Origin: Bacteroidales bacterium
GTDB lineage: Bacteria > Bacteroidota > Bacteroidia > Bacteroidales > JAADJA01
Length of the DNA stretch: 64,000 nt
Direction: 5' to 3'
Assembly (NCBI GenBank): GCA_021740645.1
Contig: JAIOZL010000019.1
Span: 1-64,000, forward strand
The position numbers and the translations under genes were made by a program. The notes beneath the pieces were generated by a model. It was not told the origin of the DNA, searched no databases, and saw only the letters and a program-made list of their open reading frames with translations. Of the stretch, positions 8,747-18,051 are shown piece after piece (positions within the stretch are counted from its first letter, which is position 1; every line of letters begins with the position of its first letter).

Positions 8747-11368
8747 ATGAGATATAGCGGACTGATATTATTTTTATTGCTGAACGTTTTTTCGGTGACG
8801 GGACAGGTTCAACTTGGTACAGGTCTGGAAGAAATTGACTATACCAATCCAAAGAAGTTTGAGATTGGAGGCATTACTATCACCGGGGTTAAATACCTAG
8901 ATAACAATGCACTTGTTATGTTATCAGGCCTCTCTGTTGGGGATATGATTACTGTACCCGGAGATGAAGTTTCAAGGGCCATTAAAAACCTTTGGGAACA
9001 AGGCCTGTTTGAAAACGTGATAATATCTGCCACAAGTGTGCAGGGAAACCTGATCTTCCTGAACATCGACCTGAAAGAACGGCCACGTATGTCCTCTTTT
9101 TCTTTCGGAGGAATTAAAAAAGCCGAAGCTGATAATATCCGGGATGAAATTAGCCTGACCAGCGGTGATGTGGTTACCGACAACCTGATTATACGAACTA
9201 AAAGTACCATTGAAAAATATTATGAAAACAAAGGATTCCTCGATGCTACTGCAAAGATCAGCCAGGTTCCTGATACATTAAGGAAGAACCACGTAAGATT
9301 ACAAATTGACATAACAAAAAACGAAAAAGTTAAAATCAAAAATATAAATGTTTACGGTAATAGCCGCTTTGATGATGCCCGCGTTAAAAAATTCATGAAA
9401 GAAACCAAAGAAATAGGTGCTTTTAAACCATTCGACAGATTGGAGGTACTTGTTTTCAACCTCGTAAAAAATGTGGTTACTTTCAGATTTTCTAATATGG
9501 TAGATGACACCCGGAAATATATGAATGAAAACCTGAAGATGCGGATATTTAAGTCTTCAAAGTTTATTAAAAGCAATTATAAAGATGACCTGCTCGGAAT
9601 AATTAATAAATACAATGAATATGGTTATCGCGATGCGATCATTACGAAGGATTCAGTCTATCGTAATCCAGATAAATCAGTTAGCATCGACCTGCATATC
9701 AGGGAAGGGAATCCATATTATTTCAGGAATATAAGCTGGGTGGGTAATACAAAATATACTGATGAATTCCTGAACAGGGTTTTAAGGGTAAACAAAGGCG
9801 ACATTTACAATTGGGACTTGTTGAATTCAAACCTCATGTTTAATGCCACCGAAGATGATGTAAGCTCAATGTATATGAACGATGGGTACTTATTCTTCCA
9901 GGCGAACCCGGTTGAGATTGCTGTAGAAAACGACTCCATTGATCTTGAAATAAGAATATATGAAGGCAAACAGGCAACCATAAAAAAGGTAGCTGTAAAA
10001 GGGAATACAAGAACACACGACCATGTTGTTATTCGGGAATTAAGAACAAGGCCCGGGCAGCTATTTTCCCGGTCTGATATTATCAGAACTACCCGTGAAT
10101 TGGCCCAGCTTAAATATTTTAATCCCGAAACAATCAATCCCGATGTTCAGCCAAATCCTTCAGAGGGAACAGTGGACATTAATTATGAAGTAGAAGAAAC
10201 ATCATCAGACCAGATTGAATTATCCGGTGGATGGGGATATGGACGTGTAATCGGAACCCTGGGGGTATCCTTCAATAATTTCTCTCTGGGAAATATGTTC
10301 AAACGTAAAGCATGGAGGCCAGTACCTACGGGTGATGGTCAGAAACTAAGCTTAAGGGTACAGTCGTACGGAGCCGGATACATCAGTTATAGTGCATCAT
10401 TTACTGAACCCTGGCTTGGAGGTAAAAAACCAAACGCCTTTAGTGTAAGTTTCTATCATTCCCTCTTTTCAAATGGCTTGCCCAAAAGCAGCGAAGACCG
10501 GCAGTCATTTGTTATCAATGGGGTAACCGTTGGACTCGGTAAAAGGTTAACCTGGCCCGACGACTATTTCAGCCTTTATCTGGCAGCCAACTTTCAACGA
10601 TACGACCTGAAAAATTATGTTTCCGTATTTTCATTTGGTACCGGAACGGGATATTATAATAACTTTAGTTGGAACCTGACTTTATCTAGAAATTCAGTTG
10701 ACCAGCCTATTTATCCAAGAAACGGTTCCATGCTTTCTGTATCATTGGATATTACACCTCCTTACTCCAGTTTTTCAGACAGGAACTTCTCAGAACTGGA
10801 AGACAGCGAAAAATACAAATGGATAGAATATCATAAATGGGGAATACAGACAGCATGGTATACTCCTGTTGTTGAAAACTTTGTGCTGATGGCCCGTGCA
10901 AAATTCGGATTCCTGGGTTACTTTGATCAAGAAATTGGAATGACCCCATTTGAACGCTATTATTTAGGCGGGGATGGACTTTCGGGATACAACAACCTGG
11001 ATGGCCGGGAAATAGTAGGTATGCGTGGGTATGGAAATGAAACACTCACTCCCGACTACTGGAAATCAAGCAATACAGGTGGAACAATATATACCAAATA
11101 CACGCTTGAAGCCAGGTATCCTCTGTCACTTAATCCTAATGCCACCATTTATGTGGCTGGATTTCTTGAAGCAGGAAATTCGTATCTAAAATTTGACGAA
11201 TTTAATCCTTTCAGCGCTTACCGTGCTGCTGGTTTCGGGGTAAGGGTATTCTTACCAATGTTCGGTATACTGGGCCTTGACTGGGGTTACGGCTTTGATC
11301 CGGTACCCGGGCTGCCTAACGCTAACCGCGGACAGTTCCATTTCTCAATAAACCAATCAATTGATTAA
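8747..11368 (+). CDS. bamA: BamA outer-membrane protein assembly factor
   Basis: This is the Omp85-family core of the machinery that folds and inserts beta-barrels into the outer membrane. The length is 873 residues from the ATG at 8747. An in-frame GTG at 8732 overlaps the uppS stop, but the ATG has an AGGA eight bases upstream and begins a clean signal peptide (MRYSGLILFLLLNVF...TGQ). The periplasmic half consists of POTRA repeats, with recurring Y-F/V-N-x-G-x-x-x-A patterns at about residues 35-450. The C-terminal half is the surface-antigen barrel, including FERYYLGGDGLSGYNN and the VGMRGYGN motif of the barrel lid. The OmpH/Skp-like chaperones it would receive substrates from follow directly. 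Confidence 0.95.
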   Translation: MRYSGLILFLLLNVFSVTGQVQLGTGLEEIDYTNPKKFEIGGITITGVKYLDNNALVMLSGLSVGDMITVPGDEVSRAIKNLWEQGLFENVIISATSVQGNLIFLNIDLKERPRMSSFSFGGIKKAEADNIRDEISLTSGDVVTDNLIIRTKSTIEKYYENKGFLDATAKISQVPDTLRKNHVRLQIDITKNEKVKIKNINVYGNSRFDDARVKKFMKETKEIGAFKPFDRLEVLVFNLVKNVVTFRFSNMVDDTRKYMNENLKMRIFKSSKFIKSNYKDDLLGIINKYNEYGYRDAIITKDSVYRNPDKSVSIDLHIREGNPYYFRNISWVGNTKYTDEFLNRVLRVNKGDIYNWDLLNSNLMFNATEDDVSSMYMNDGYLFFQANPVEIAVENDSIDLEIRIYEGKQATIKKVAVKGNTRTHDHVVIRELRTRPGQLFSRSDIIRTTRELAQLKYFNPETINPDVQPNPSEGTVDINYEVEETSSDQIELSGGWGYGRVIGTLGVSFNNFSLGNMFKRKAWRPVPTGDGQKLSLRVQSYGAGYISYSASFTEPWLGGKKPNAFSVSFYHSLFSNGLPKSSEDRQSFVINGVTVGLGKRLTWPDDYFSLYLAANFQRYDLKNYVSVFSFGTGTGYYNNFSWNLTLSRNSVDQPIYPRNGSMLSVSLDITPPYSSFSDRNFSELEDSEKYKWIEYHKWGIQTAWYTPVVENFVLMARAKFGFLGYFDQEIGMTPFERYYLGGDGLSGYNNLDGREIVGMRGYGNETLTPDYWKSSNTGGTIYTKYTLEARYPLSLNPNATIYVAGFLEAGNSYLKFDEFNPFSAYRAAGFGVRVFLPMFGILGLDWGYGFDPVPGLPNANRGQFHFSINQSID

Positions 11369-11439
11369 ACCTAAACAGTTTGAAAGAAAATTCATTTTTT
11401 TTCGTTATAAAATTTGATAATCAAATAAATACTGGCATT

Positions 11440-12132
11440 ATGAAAAAAATGATATTGAGTTTTACTTTTCTGATTTTTTTCTCAACGATTTTAAGTGCTC
11501 AAAAGTATGCTTATGTGGATACCGAGTATATCCTCGACAATATCCCGGAATATAAAGAGGCCCAGGTTCAGCTCGACGACCTGGCAAAAAAATACCAGGA
11601 AGAAATAGAAAAATCTTATGCCAACCTTAAAGGACTGTATAAGAATTATGAGGCTGAGGCTATTTTAATGCCGGAAGATGTGAAGCAAAGAAAGCAAGAG
11701 GACCTGAAGAAAAAGGAAATGGAAGTGAAAGACCTTCAGAATAAATATTTCGGAGTAGAAGGTGAGCTTTTTGATAAAAGAGAAGAATTGGTAAAACCCA
11801 TACAGGAAAAAATATTCAACTCTATCGAAGAAATTGCAGAAGAAAAAAATTATGCTTTCGTTTTTGACAAAGCTGGCAGCCTCACTATTTTATATGTCAA
11901 CGCCAAGTTTGATATTAGTGATGATGTTTTGGACGCAGTGGGCGCAGAACTAGGAACTGTTCGCAGAGAAGACCGGGTTAGAAAAGAATACCAGCAAAGC
12001 CCCTCTACCAGTACCAGCAAGCCTCCTGACAGTAAAGAAACAAACAGAAGCATATCCAGCCCGCCATCCGGTCCGGGAGCTGTTCGTCCGGGAGGCTCAG
12101 TGAAAGGTGGCGCAAAAACCGAAAGGAAATAA
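11440..12132 (+). CDS. OmpH/Skp-family periplasmic chaperone, long form
   Basis: This is a 230-residue exported protein. The ATG at 11440 is preferred to the in-frame TTG at 11380 because it directly begins a signal peptide (MKKMILSFTFLIFF...LSAQ). The mature part starts with KYAYVDTEYILDNIPEY, the standard opening of the OmpH/Skp domain, followed by a long charged coiled coil (about 50-140) that forms the gripping arms of the trimer in this family. A Ser/Pro/Gly-rich C-terminal tail (about 185-230) is an addition to the usual fold. It probably escorts unfolded outer-membrane proteins to BamA, encoded just upstream. Confidence 0.88.
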   Translation: MKKMILSFTFLIFFSTILSAQKYAYVDTEYILDNIPEYKEAQVQLDDLAKKYQEEIEKSYANLKGLYKNYEAEAILMPEDVKQRKQEDLKKKEMEVKDLQNKYFGVEGELFDKREELVKPIQEKIFNSIEEIAEEKNYAFVFDKAGSLTILYVNAKFDISDDVLDAVGAELGTVRREDRVRKEYQQSPSTSTSKPPDSKETNRSISSPPSGPGAVRPGGSVKGGAKTERK

Positions 12133-12160
12133 AATTTAATTACGCTTAAATAAATTTATA

Positions 12161-12168
12161 TACATTTG
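12161..12168 (+). promoter_or_regulatory. candidate -7 box for the second ompH gene
   Basis: TACATTTG matches TAnnTTTG exactly and lies 39 bases before the ATG at 12208. It suggests the second ompH gene has its own promoter besides read-through from bamA. No TTG is found at the expected upstream spacing. Confidence 0.5.
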
Positions 12169-12207
12169 CACCTCAATTTTAAAATCAATCAAATAGAAAA
12201 TAGCAAA

Positions 12208-12756
12208 ATGAAGAAATTAACAACATTAATTAGCCTCTCCATCGTTTTATTTCTGGCTTCGAATTCGTTTGCCCAAAACAAAATCAAATTAGGACATATT
12301 GACTTTGCCACTTTATATAGCATGATGCCCGGTTTAGACTCGGTGAAAGCTGAATTTGAAACCTACAATAAAAGTGTACAGGAACAATTTGCTGCCATGC
12401 AAACTGAATTGGAGAACAAATTCATGGACTACCAATCCAAAGTAGACGGGATGTCAGAAATTATCCGGTCAACAAAAGAGGCAGAAATCAATGACTTGAA
12501 AGAAAGAATGGATGCTTTTGAAGTTACTGCTACACAGGACCTGCAAAACAAAGAATTACAACTTACTGCCCCCATTATTGAGAAAGCTAAAAAAGCAGTA
12601 GAAGAAGTAGCCAAAGAAAATGGCTATACCTATATTTTTAACAGTACTGAAGGCTTATTACTATACTCTGATCCAACGGATAATTTGATGGATAAAGTAA
12701 AAGCAAAATTGGGTATTACTATGGCCACCCCTGCAAAGAAGAAAAGGCAACAATAA
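12208..12756 (+). CDS. OmpH/Skp-family periplasmic chaperone
   Basis: This is a 182-residue exported protein starting at the ATG at 12208 (the frame opens earlier at a TTG inside the promoter box). The signal peptide is followed by NKIKLGHIDFATLYSMMPG, matching the OmpH/Skp N-terminal strand and turn. A coiled coil with many Glu, Lys and Gln residues fills the middle, and the end is Lys-rich. Its placement after bamA and the longer paralogue is the normal Bacteroidota arrangement. It should bind unfolded outer-membrane proteins in the periplasm. A strong terminator follows. Confidence 0.9.
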   Translation: MKKLTTLISLSIVLFLASNSFAQNKIKLGHIDFATLYSMMPGLDSVKAEFETYNKSVQEQFAAMQTELENKFMDYQSKVDGMSEIIRSTKEAEINDLKERMDAFEVTATQDLQNKELQLTAPIIEKAKKAVEEVAKENGYTYIFNSTEGLLLYSDPTDNLMDKVKAKLGITMATPAKKKRQQ

Positions 12757-12777
12757 CGGGAATTTAAAATAGCATAT

Positions 12778-12804
12778 AAAGCCTGCCGGATGGTGGGCTT
12801 TTTT
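12778..12804 (+). terminator. intrinsic terminator after the bamA-ompH block
   Basis: A ten-pair stem (AAAGCC plus two G-U pairs plus CC) with a GGAT loop is followed by a run of T. It closes the rightward nadK-ompH block. Its last bases touch the stop of the converging T9SS cargo gene. Confidence 0.8.
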
Positions 12805-13975
12805 ATTTTACCAAAGTTACCATTCCGGTATTGGTAACCTTTCCATTTTCATCATCAAGGGCTATGGCCCAAACATAAACGCCCTGAGAACAGGGTTTAC
12901 CGTCCAGGGTTCCATCCCAGCCTACAGTGATGTCATTACTGGTAAAAACTTCCTGCCCCCAGCGATTATAAATGATCAGTAAATAATTACTAACCTTTTC
13001 AGGTGGATTGGCAAATACTTTAAAAATACGGTTCTCCTCTATTTCACTGTTCGGCTGAAATGCAGTGGGAACAGGAATACTGGTAATGCTAATATCATCC
13101 ACATATTTTAACCCGCTACATAAAGTAATTTCACAAAAATAGGTTGTGGTTTCTGTCGGGTTTACCAGAACATTTTTCTCATCACTTATCCTTTCTCCCC
13201 CAGGGTAGCTATCTTTAAACCACGCCCATTCTATTTTTCCCTGCGGTACAATTACTTCAGGTAAAAAATCAATCTGGTCTACAGAGTAACTACCCGCACC
13301 GTTGGGAGTAAAAAGCCATGATTCCCCAAAAGCCGTCCAGGAAGTATTATTTCTGCCAGGGACCACCACCCCCAATGCATCATCATAGTTTAATCCATGG
13401 GTGGCGCGATTGCCGAGACTGGCTTCACAGGCAGGTTTATTTACCAGGTGGTTCTCTATTTGATAACCATCTTCATAAAGAACAATTTGTGCAGTAACGT
13501 GGAGATCAAGGCATTTAAACATGGGTGCTTCACACCAGCCAACAATCAATCTCCGTTCCGGCTCCTGCCCCACCGTGCGGTAAAAGATGAACTCGCTGTG
13601 AGGCAGAGCTGGCCTGGTAAACAAATCCTGATATGGGCCCATAATGGTCTTTTTAAAAATGTTGTTTGGGATTGGGGCCTCTTCCCATTCCACCAGGTCA
13701 AGTATATCAGGTAGGTCGAAGCTAACCAGTCCATTTGGAGAAACAGCAAACTGGGAACAAGTCTCTCCAAAATATTCAAATTCAAATCCAATATCAAACG
13801 GGCCGACAAAATAATCATCACCGCCAGTTACGGGTATTCCTGTAATTCCGGTATAATTTCCGGACAAAAGGTAAGGAAGGCCCTGGGTAAGTGAAATATC
13901 TCCACCCGCATCTACCTGAGCCTGCAGATTAAATAAACTCAGTAGAATGGCCAGCAGAAGAAGAAGTTTTTTCAC
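12803..13975 (-). CDS. secreted protein with T9SS type-B (CHU_C) sorting domain
   Basis: This is a 390-residue exported protein. It has a signal peptide (MKKLLLLLAILLSL, cleavage near LQAQ). The N-terminal 230 residues form a beta-rich domain with an FDIGFEFEYFGE segment, seen in many gliding-associated surface proteins. The last 85 residues are the type-B C-terminal sorting domain: VPTAFQPN, then YNRWGQEVFTS, W-D-G-T-x-x-G and V-Y-V-W-A, ending VTLVK. This domain directs export through the type IX secretion system and surface attachment. The substrate is unknown; Cys pairs (GWCEAPMFKC, EITLCSG) suggest disulfides. It converges on the ompH terminator. Confidence 0.88.
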   Translation of the reverse strand: MKKLLLLLAILLSLFNLQAQVDAGGDISLTQGLPYLLSGNYTGITGIPVTGGDDYFVGPFDIGFEFEYFGETCSQFAVSPNGLVSFDLPDILDLVEWEEAPIPNNIFKKTIMGPYQDLFTRPALPHSEFIFYRTVGQEPERRLIVGWCEAPMFKCLDLHVTAQIVLYEDGYQIENHLVNKPACEASLGNRATHGLNYDDALGVVVPGRNNTSWTAFGESWLFTPNGAGSYSVDQIDFLPEVIVPQGKIEWAWFKDSYPGGERISDEKNVLVNPTETTTYFCEITLCSGLKYVDDISITSIPVPTAFQPNSEIEENRIFKVFANPPEKVSNYLLIIYNRWGQEVFTSNDITVGWDGTLDGKPCSQGVYVWAIALDDENGKVTNTGMVTLVK

Positions 13976-14006
13976 TTTATAGAATTTAAATAATGGATAA
14001 TATTTT

Positions 14007-15293
14007 TTACTTGCCTACAGTTAGTTCTGCCAAAGAATCCAAAGTTAAATGTTTACAGGCTAAATCCCTTAGATCATTGGATGTAATCGACTGTAAGGCA
14101 GTAATGAATTGTTCATGATAACTATAATCCAAACCATATTCAACCAGGCTCTTAAAAGTTTCTGATTGGGCAAAAGCACCATCCATGCTCCTTAATATCG
14201 AACCCATCATATAGTTCTTCACCAGATCTAGTTCACGGGCCGGAACTAGCTCGTTCTGCAAAATTTGAATTTCCTTATAGATTTCTTTTAGTGCTTTCTT
14301 TTTTACATCCGCACCTACTTCAGAAGTAATAAAAAAATAGCCGGAGTTTCTCAGGGATACTATCGCTGAACCAATTCCATAGGTGTATCCCTTATCTTCC
14401 CTGATATTGGTCATCAACCGTGATCCGAAATAACCTCCCAGTACCGTATTTAATATTTTCATCGGGATATAATCAGGATGTTTTTTATTGAACATTACCT
14501 TACCTATCCTTAAGGCAGCTTGCACAGCATCCTGCTTTTGAATGTGTACTTTCGAACTGTGACTTAAGTCCGGGACTGCCGTCATATGGCTGTGACCATT
14601 CATGGGTGATTTACTTCTAAATCGTCCAAGATAGCTGTTCAATAAACTCACAAAACCACCTGGTATTTTCCCGGAAGCTATGATCATACAGTTGGCTGAA
14701 GTATAATATTGCTGATGAAAATCACTCAAATCATCCTTCTGAACATTTTCAAAATCATTTTCATTAAAGACTTTACCATAAGGATGGGCCTCCCCAAAAA
14801 TAAGCTCATTGAATTTCCGTTTCGCCACATACTTTACCTTTTCATTATTTATGACAAATTGCTGTTGCTTATTCTGTTTCAGGGTTTCCAATTCATTTTC
14901 AGGAAAAACAGGCTGAAGGATCACATCCGCCAGAACCGGCAGGGTAGATTCAAGATGTTTATTTAGTGAATACAAAGAAACATAGGCCATATCCTTGTCG
15001 GAGGAAGTTTCAAGATGTGCACCATAAAAGTCAATCTTTTCAGCTATTTCGTGAGCACTATCAGAAACGGTCCCTTCCTTTATCATTTTATTGGTAAAAT
15101 TGGCCACCAGGGTTTTCAATTCATAGTACCTTCCGGCTTCAAATAGCAGGTCTATTTTAACCACATTTTGTTCAGCTGCATTTATCAAATATACCGGAAT
15201 CCCATTATCCAGATGGATAAGTTGAGGATTTTCCCACTTCAAATCCACTATTTGTTTTGTCCCCGGTATCAATATTCTGTCTATTCCCGCCAT
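14007..15293 (-). CDS. M16-family peptidase, non-catalytic subunit
   Basis: The ATG at 15293, four bases after the stop of the catalytic partner, is chosen over a longer frame that would overlap it (428 residues). It has the two-lobed M16B architecture, but the zinc motif HxxEH is absent: the corresponding helix reads ANFTNKM. The C-terminal lobe keeps the substrate-positioning R/Y pair context (YFGSRLMTNIREDKGYTYG). In M16 pairs such a subunit supplies substrate binding while the HxxEH subunit cleaves. No signal peptide is seen, so location is uncertain (cytosol or periplasm by another route). Confidence 0.88.
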   Translation of the reverse strand: MAGIDRILIPGTKQIVDLKWENPQLIHLDNGIPVYLINAAEQNVVKIDLLFEAGRYYELKTLVANFTNKMIKEGTVSDSAHEIAEKIDFYGAHLETSSDKDMAYVSLYSLNKHLESTLPVLADVILQPVFPENELETLKQNKQQQFVINNEKVKYVAKRKFNELIFGEAHPYGKVFNENDFENVQKDDLSDFHQQYYTSANCMIIASGKIPGGFVSLLNSYLGRFRSKSPMNGHSHMTAVPDLSHSSKVHIQKQDAVQAALRIGKVMFNKKHPDYIPMKILNTVLGGYFGSRLMTNIREDKGYTYGIGSAIVSLRNSGYFFITSEVGADVKKKALKEIYKEIQILQNELVPARELDLVKNYMMGSILRSMDGAFAQSETFKSLVEYGLDYSYHEQFITALQSITSNDLRDLACKHLTLDSLAELTVGK

Positions 15294-15297
15294 TTCG

Positions 15298-16533
15298 TTA
15301 ATTTGAAAAATAATGTATCGTTGATGAATTGCCTTCTCTGAATATTTTCTCCGCTGCATGTTTCACACTATCTACGGTAACTGCAGCATACTTCTCCTTT
15401 TCCTGATTGATCATTCCTGCGTCGCCAAGCAATTCGGAGTAAGCCAGGTTCATGGCTTTATTCAGGACGCTCATTTCAGAAAACTCAAGCGTAGATTCTA
15501 TTTTATTTTTAACTTTATCAAGTTCTTTTGAAGAGATATTTTCTTCCCTTATATTCTCAATTTCCTTTAATAAAGCTGATTCGGCATCAGTCATGGCTAC
15601 CCCTTTCACCACTTTACCCGTAAAAATAAATAAACCTTCATCTATATCCCCGGTAATATAGGCCTGAATATCACTGAAAAGCTTCTGATCTTTTACCAAC
15701 CTGTTGAATAAACGTGACGAGTCCCCATTGGAAAGAATGTCGGAGATCAGATCAGCAGAATGATATTCATCATCCCTGCGGCTATGCATATGAAATGCTT
15801 TGTACAGGGCATCATAAGGCACATTTCGCTTTACTTCCAAAAGGCGGTCTTCAGTTTGTTCAGGTTCAGCAGTCAAAATCCTTTTAAAATTGCTTTTCTT
15901 TTGGATAGGCCCGAACCACTTTTCAGCCAGCTTTTTGATCTCATTTAATTCTACATCCCCTGCCACTACCAATATGGCGTTGTCGGGATTATAGTATTTG
16001 TCGTAAAATTTCTTTACATCCTTCATTTTGGCATTTTCGATGTGCGAAATTTCTTTCCCAATTGTAGCCCATTGATAGGGATGTACTTTATATGCCAAAG
16101 GGCGAAGCATTAACCATACATCGCCATAGGGTTGATTAAGGTATGATTGCCGGAATTCTTCAATCACAACATTTCTCTGCACCTCCAGGCTCTTCTCAGA
16201 AAAGGCCAGGTTGAGCATACGATCCGATTCAAGCCAAAAGGCAAGTTCAAGGTTTTGTTTCGGGATGGTAAGGTAATAATTGGTTATATCGTTATTAGTA
16301 AATGCATTGTTTTCGCCCCCGGCATTTTCCAGCGGGGTATCGTATTTTGGGATATTTACTGAACCTCCGAACATCAAGTGCTCAAACAAATGGGCAAAGC
16401 CTGTCTTGTCAGGTTCCTCATCCCGTGCTCCCACATCATAAAGAATATCTACCGCCACAAGCGGTGTAGTAGTATCTTTGTGCACGATTACCCTCAGCCC
16501 ATTATCCAACTTAAATTTTTCAAAATTTACCAT
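15298..16533 (-). CDS. M16-family zinc metallopeptidase, catalytic subunit
   Basis: This 411-residue protein has the inverted zincin motif H48-L-F-E51-H52 in GFAHLFEHLMFGG, followed by ENNAFTNNDITNYY, which lies at the active site in this family, and an E-E-F segment about 75 residues later that supplies the third zinc ligand. It is the cleaving partner of the non-catalytic subunit encoded four bases downstream; the two likely form a heterodimer that degrades peptides. No clear signal peptide is present. A good promoter (TTG, 19 bases, TATTTTTG) lies just upstream at 16581-16610. Confidence 0.92.
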   Translation of the reverse strand: MVNFEKFKLDNGLRVIVHKDTTTPLVAVDILYDVGARDEEPDKTGFAHLFEHLMFGGSVNIPKYDTPLENAGGENNAFTNNDITNYYLTIPKQNLELAFWLESDRMLNLAFSEKSLEVQRNVVIEEFRQSYLNQPYGDVWLMLRPLAYKVHPYQWATIGKEISHIENAKMKDVKKFYDKYYNPDNAILVVAGDVELNEIKKLAEKWFGPIQKKSNFKRILTAEPEQTEDRLLEVKRNVPYDALYKAFHMHSRRDDEYHSADLISDILSNGDSSRLFNRLVKDQKLFSDIQAYITGDIDEGLFIFTGKVVKGVAMTDAESALLKEIENIREENISSKELDKVKNKIESTLEFSEMSVLNKAMNLAYSELLGDAGMINQEKEKYAAVTVDSVKHAAEKIFREGNSSTIHYFSN

Positions 16534-16580
16534 TTAGCTTTGTATATAAAAATCTGCATGTTTCTAAAACAAGAATTTTG

Positions 16581-16610
16581 CAAAAATATTTCATTCTGCA
16601 ATCCATACAA
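16581..16610 (-). promoter_or_regulatory. promoter of the M16 peptidase pair
   Basis: On the minus strand TTG (16608-16610) is followed after 19 bases by TATTTTTG (16581-16588). This fits the Bacteroidota -33/-7 consensus (TTG, 19-21 bases, TAnnTTTG). It lies about 48 bases before the ATG at 16533. Confidence 0.7.
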
Positions 16611-16622
16611 CGCTAAAATTCA

Positions 16623-16630
16623 TAATTTTG
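16623..16630 (+). promoter_or_regulatory. candidate -7 box for glyA
   Basis: TAATTTTG matches TAnnTTTG exactly and lies 57 bases ahead of the glyA start. With the divergent M16 promoter it makes a compact bidirectional promoter region. No TTG occurs at the ideal spacing upstream. Confidence 0.5.
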
Positions 16631-16687
16631 TCCTCAATGCATAAATTCACGTCACCTTGTAATAATTAAGGAAAAATAGCTTTAAGA

Positions 16688-17968
16688 ATGAAACGAGATA
16701 AATTAGTATTTGAGATTTTACAGAAAGAAGCCGACCGTCAGAAATTCGGCATTGAGTTAATTGCATCCGAAAACTTTGTAAGCCAGCAAGTGCTTGAATC
16801 CATGGGTTCAGTAATGACCAACAAATATGCAGAGGGATACCCGGGCAAACGTTATTATGGCGGTTGCCAGCATGTAGATAAAACCGAACAACTGGCGATC
16901 GACCGCCTGAAAGAACTATTTGGGGCAGAATGGGCCAATGTGCAACCGCATTCAGGCGCCCAGGCCAATATGGCTGTATTCCTCGCTTTATTAAAGCCTG
17001 GCGATACCTTTATGGGTCTTGACCTGTCGCATGGTGGACATTTATCCCATGGTTCAGCTGTGAATTCCTCAGGTATTTTGTACAATCCAATCGCTTATAA
17101 AGTTAATGAAGAGACTGGGGTTATTGATTATATTGAGATGGAAGAAATTGCGCTACGTGAAAAACCCAAACTTATACTGGCTGGCGCTTCCGCTTATTCC
17201 CGCGACTGGGACTTTAAACGCATGCGTGAGATAGCCGATAAAATAGGGGCTTTCCTTATGGCCGATATTGCCCATCCGGCTGGACTTATCGCCACTGGCC
17301 TTTTAAATGATCCATTAAAACATTGTCACGTTGTAACCTCAACCACACACAAAACTTTACGTGGCCCAAGGGGTGGGATCATTATGATGGGGCAGGATTT
17401 TGAGAACCCATTTGGAAAAACAACCCCCAAAGGGGTGATCCGTAAAATGTCCTCTTTGTTCGATTCAGCTGTATTCCCTGGTATACAAGGTGGGCCACTG
17501 GAACATGTGATTGCCGCCAAAGCAGTTGCTTTTGGTGAAGCCTTGAGCAAAGAATATAAAACCTATATGAAACAGGTGAAAAAGAATGCCGAGGTAATGG
17601 CTGATGCTTTTACGGATAAAGGCTACAACATAATTTCAGGAGGCACCGATAACCATTTGATGCTGATCGATCTTCGGAATAAATTCCCGGAAATTACCGG
17701 ACGTAAAGTTGAAGACACCCTGGTTCAGGCAGATATTACTGTAAATAAAAACATGGTTCCTTTCGACAGCCGTTCCCCATTCCAGACCTCAGGACTGCGC
17801 ATTGGAACTCCGGCTATCACTACCCGGGGGATGAAAGAAGAACACATGCCGCTTATTGTTGATTTGATCGATCAGGTGATCTCCGACATTGATAATGAAG
17901 AACTTTTACCAAAAGTTAAAAAACAGGTAAACGATATGATGGGCGAGTTTGAGATGTTTGCTGAATAA
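16688..17968 (+). CDS. glyA: serine hydroxymethyltransferase
   Basis: This PLP enzyme interconverts serine and glycine with tetrahydrofolate and feeds the one-carbon pool. The 426 residues are typical. Visible motifs include [11 protein letters not shown], the [16 protein letters not shown] substrate loop, [10 protein letters not shown], and the PLP lysine in [12 protein letters not shown] (K222). The [17 protein letters not shown] segment and the [15 protein letters not shown] block near the end are intact. It is monocistronic, flanked by a divergent promoter region and a strong terminator. Confidence 0.97.
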   Translation: MKRDKLVFEILQKEADRQKFGIELIASENFVSQQVLESMGSVMTNKYAEGYPGKRYYGGCQHVDKTEQLAIDRLKELFGAEWANVQPHSGAQANMAVFLALLKPGDTFMGLDLSHGGHLSHGSAVNSSGILYNPIAYKVNEETGVIDYIEMEEIALREKPKLILAGASAYSRDWDFKRMREIADKIGAFLMADIAHPAGLIATGLLNDPLKHCHVVTSTTHKTLRGPRGGIIMMGQDFENPFGKTTPKGVIRKMSSLFDSAVFPGIQGGPLEHVIAAKAVAFGEALSKEYKTYMKQVKKNAEVMADAFTDKGYNIISGGTDNHLMLIDLRNKFPEITGRKVEDTLVQADITVNKNMVPFDSRSPFQTSGLRIGTPAITTRGMKEEHMPLIVDLIDQVISDIDNEELLPKVKKQVNDMMGEFEMFAE

Positions 17969-17990
17969 GATATTGTGCTATTAGAAAGAA

Positions 17991-18022
17991 AAGAGGCTGG
18001 TTCGAAAGCCTCTTTTTTTTTT
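17991..18022. terminator. bidirectional intrinsic terminator between glyA and the AAA ATPase gene
   Basis: The seven-pair stem AGAGGCT/AGCCTCT is followed by a long T run on the plus strand, and the minus strand also ends in a short T-rich stretch. It can therefore stop glyA transcription and the converging ATPase gene. Confidence 0.85.
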
Positions 18023-18051
18023 CAAACTCCATTAACAATTATTTATTGGCT

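Noticed and set aside
13397-13821. Plus- and minus-strand frames of about 90-105 codons inside the type-B cargo gene
   Set aside because: Shadows of the 390-residue gene, which has signal peptide and sorting domain.
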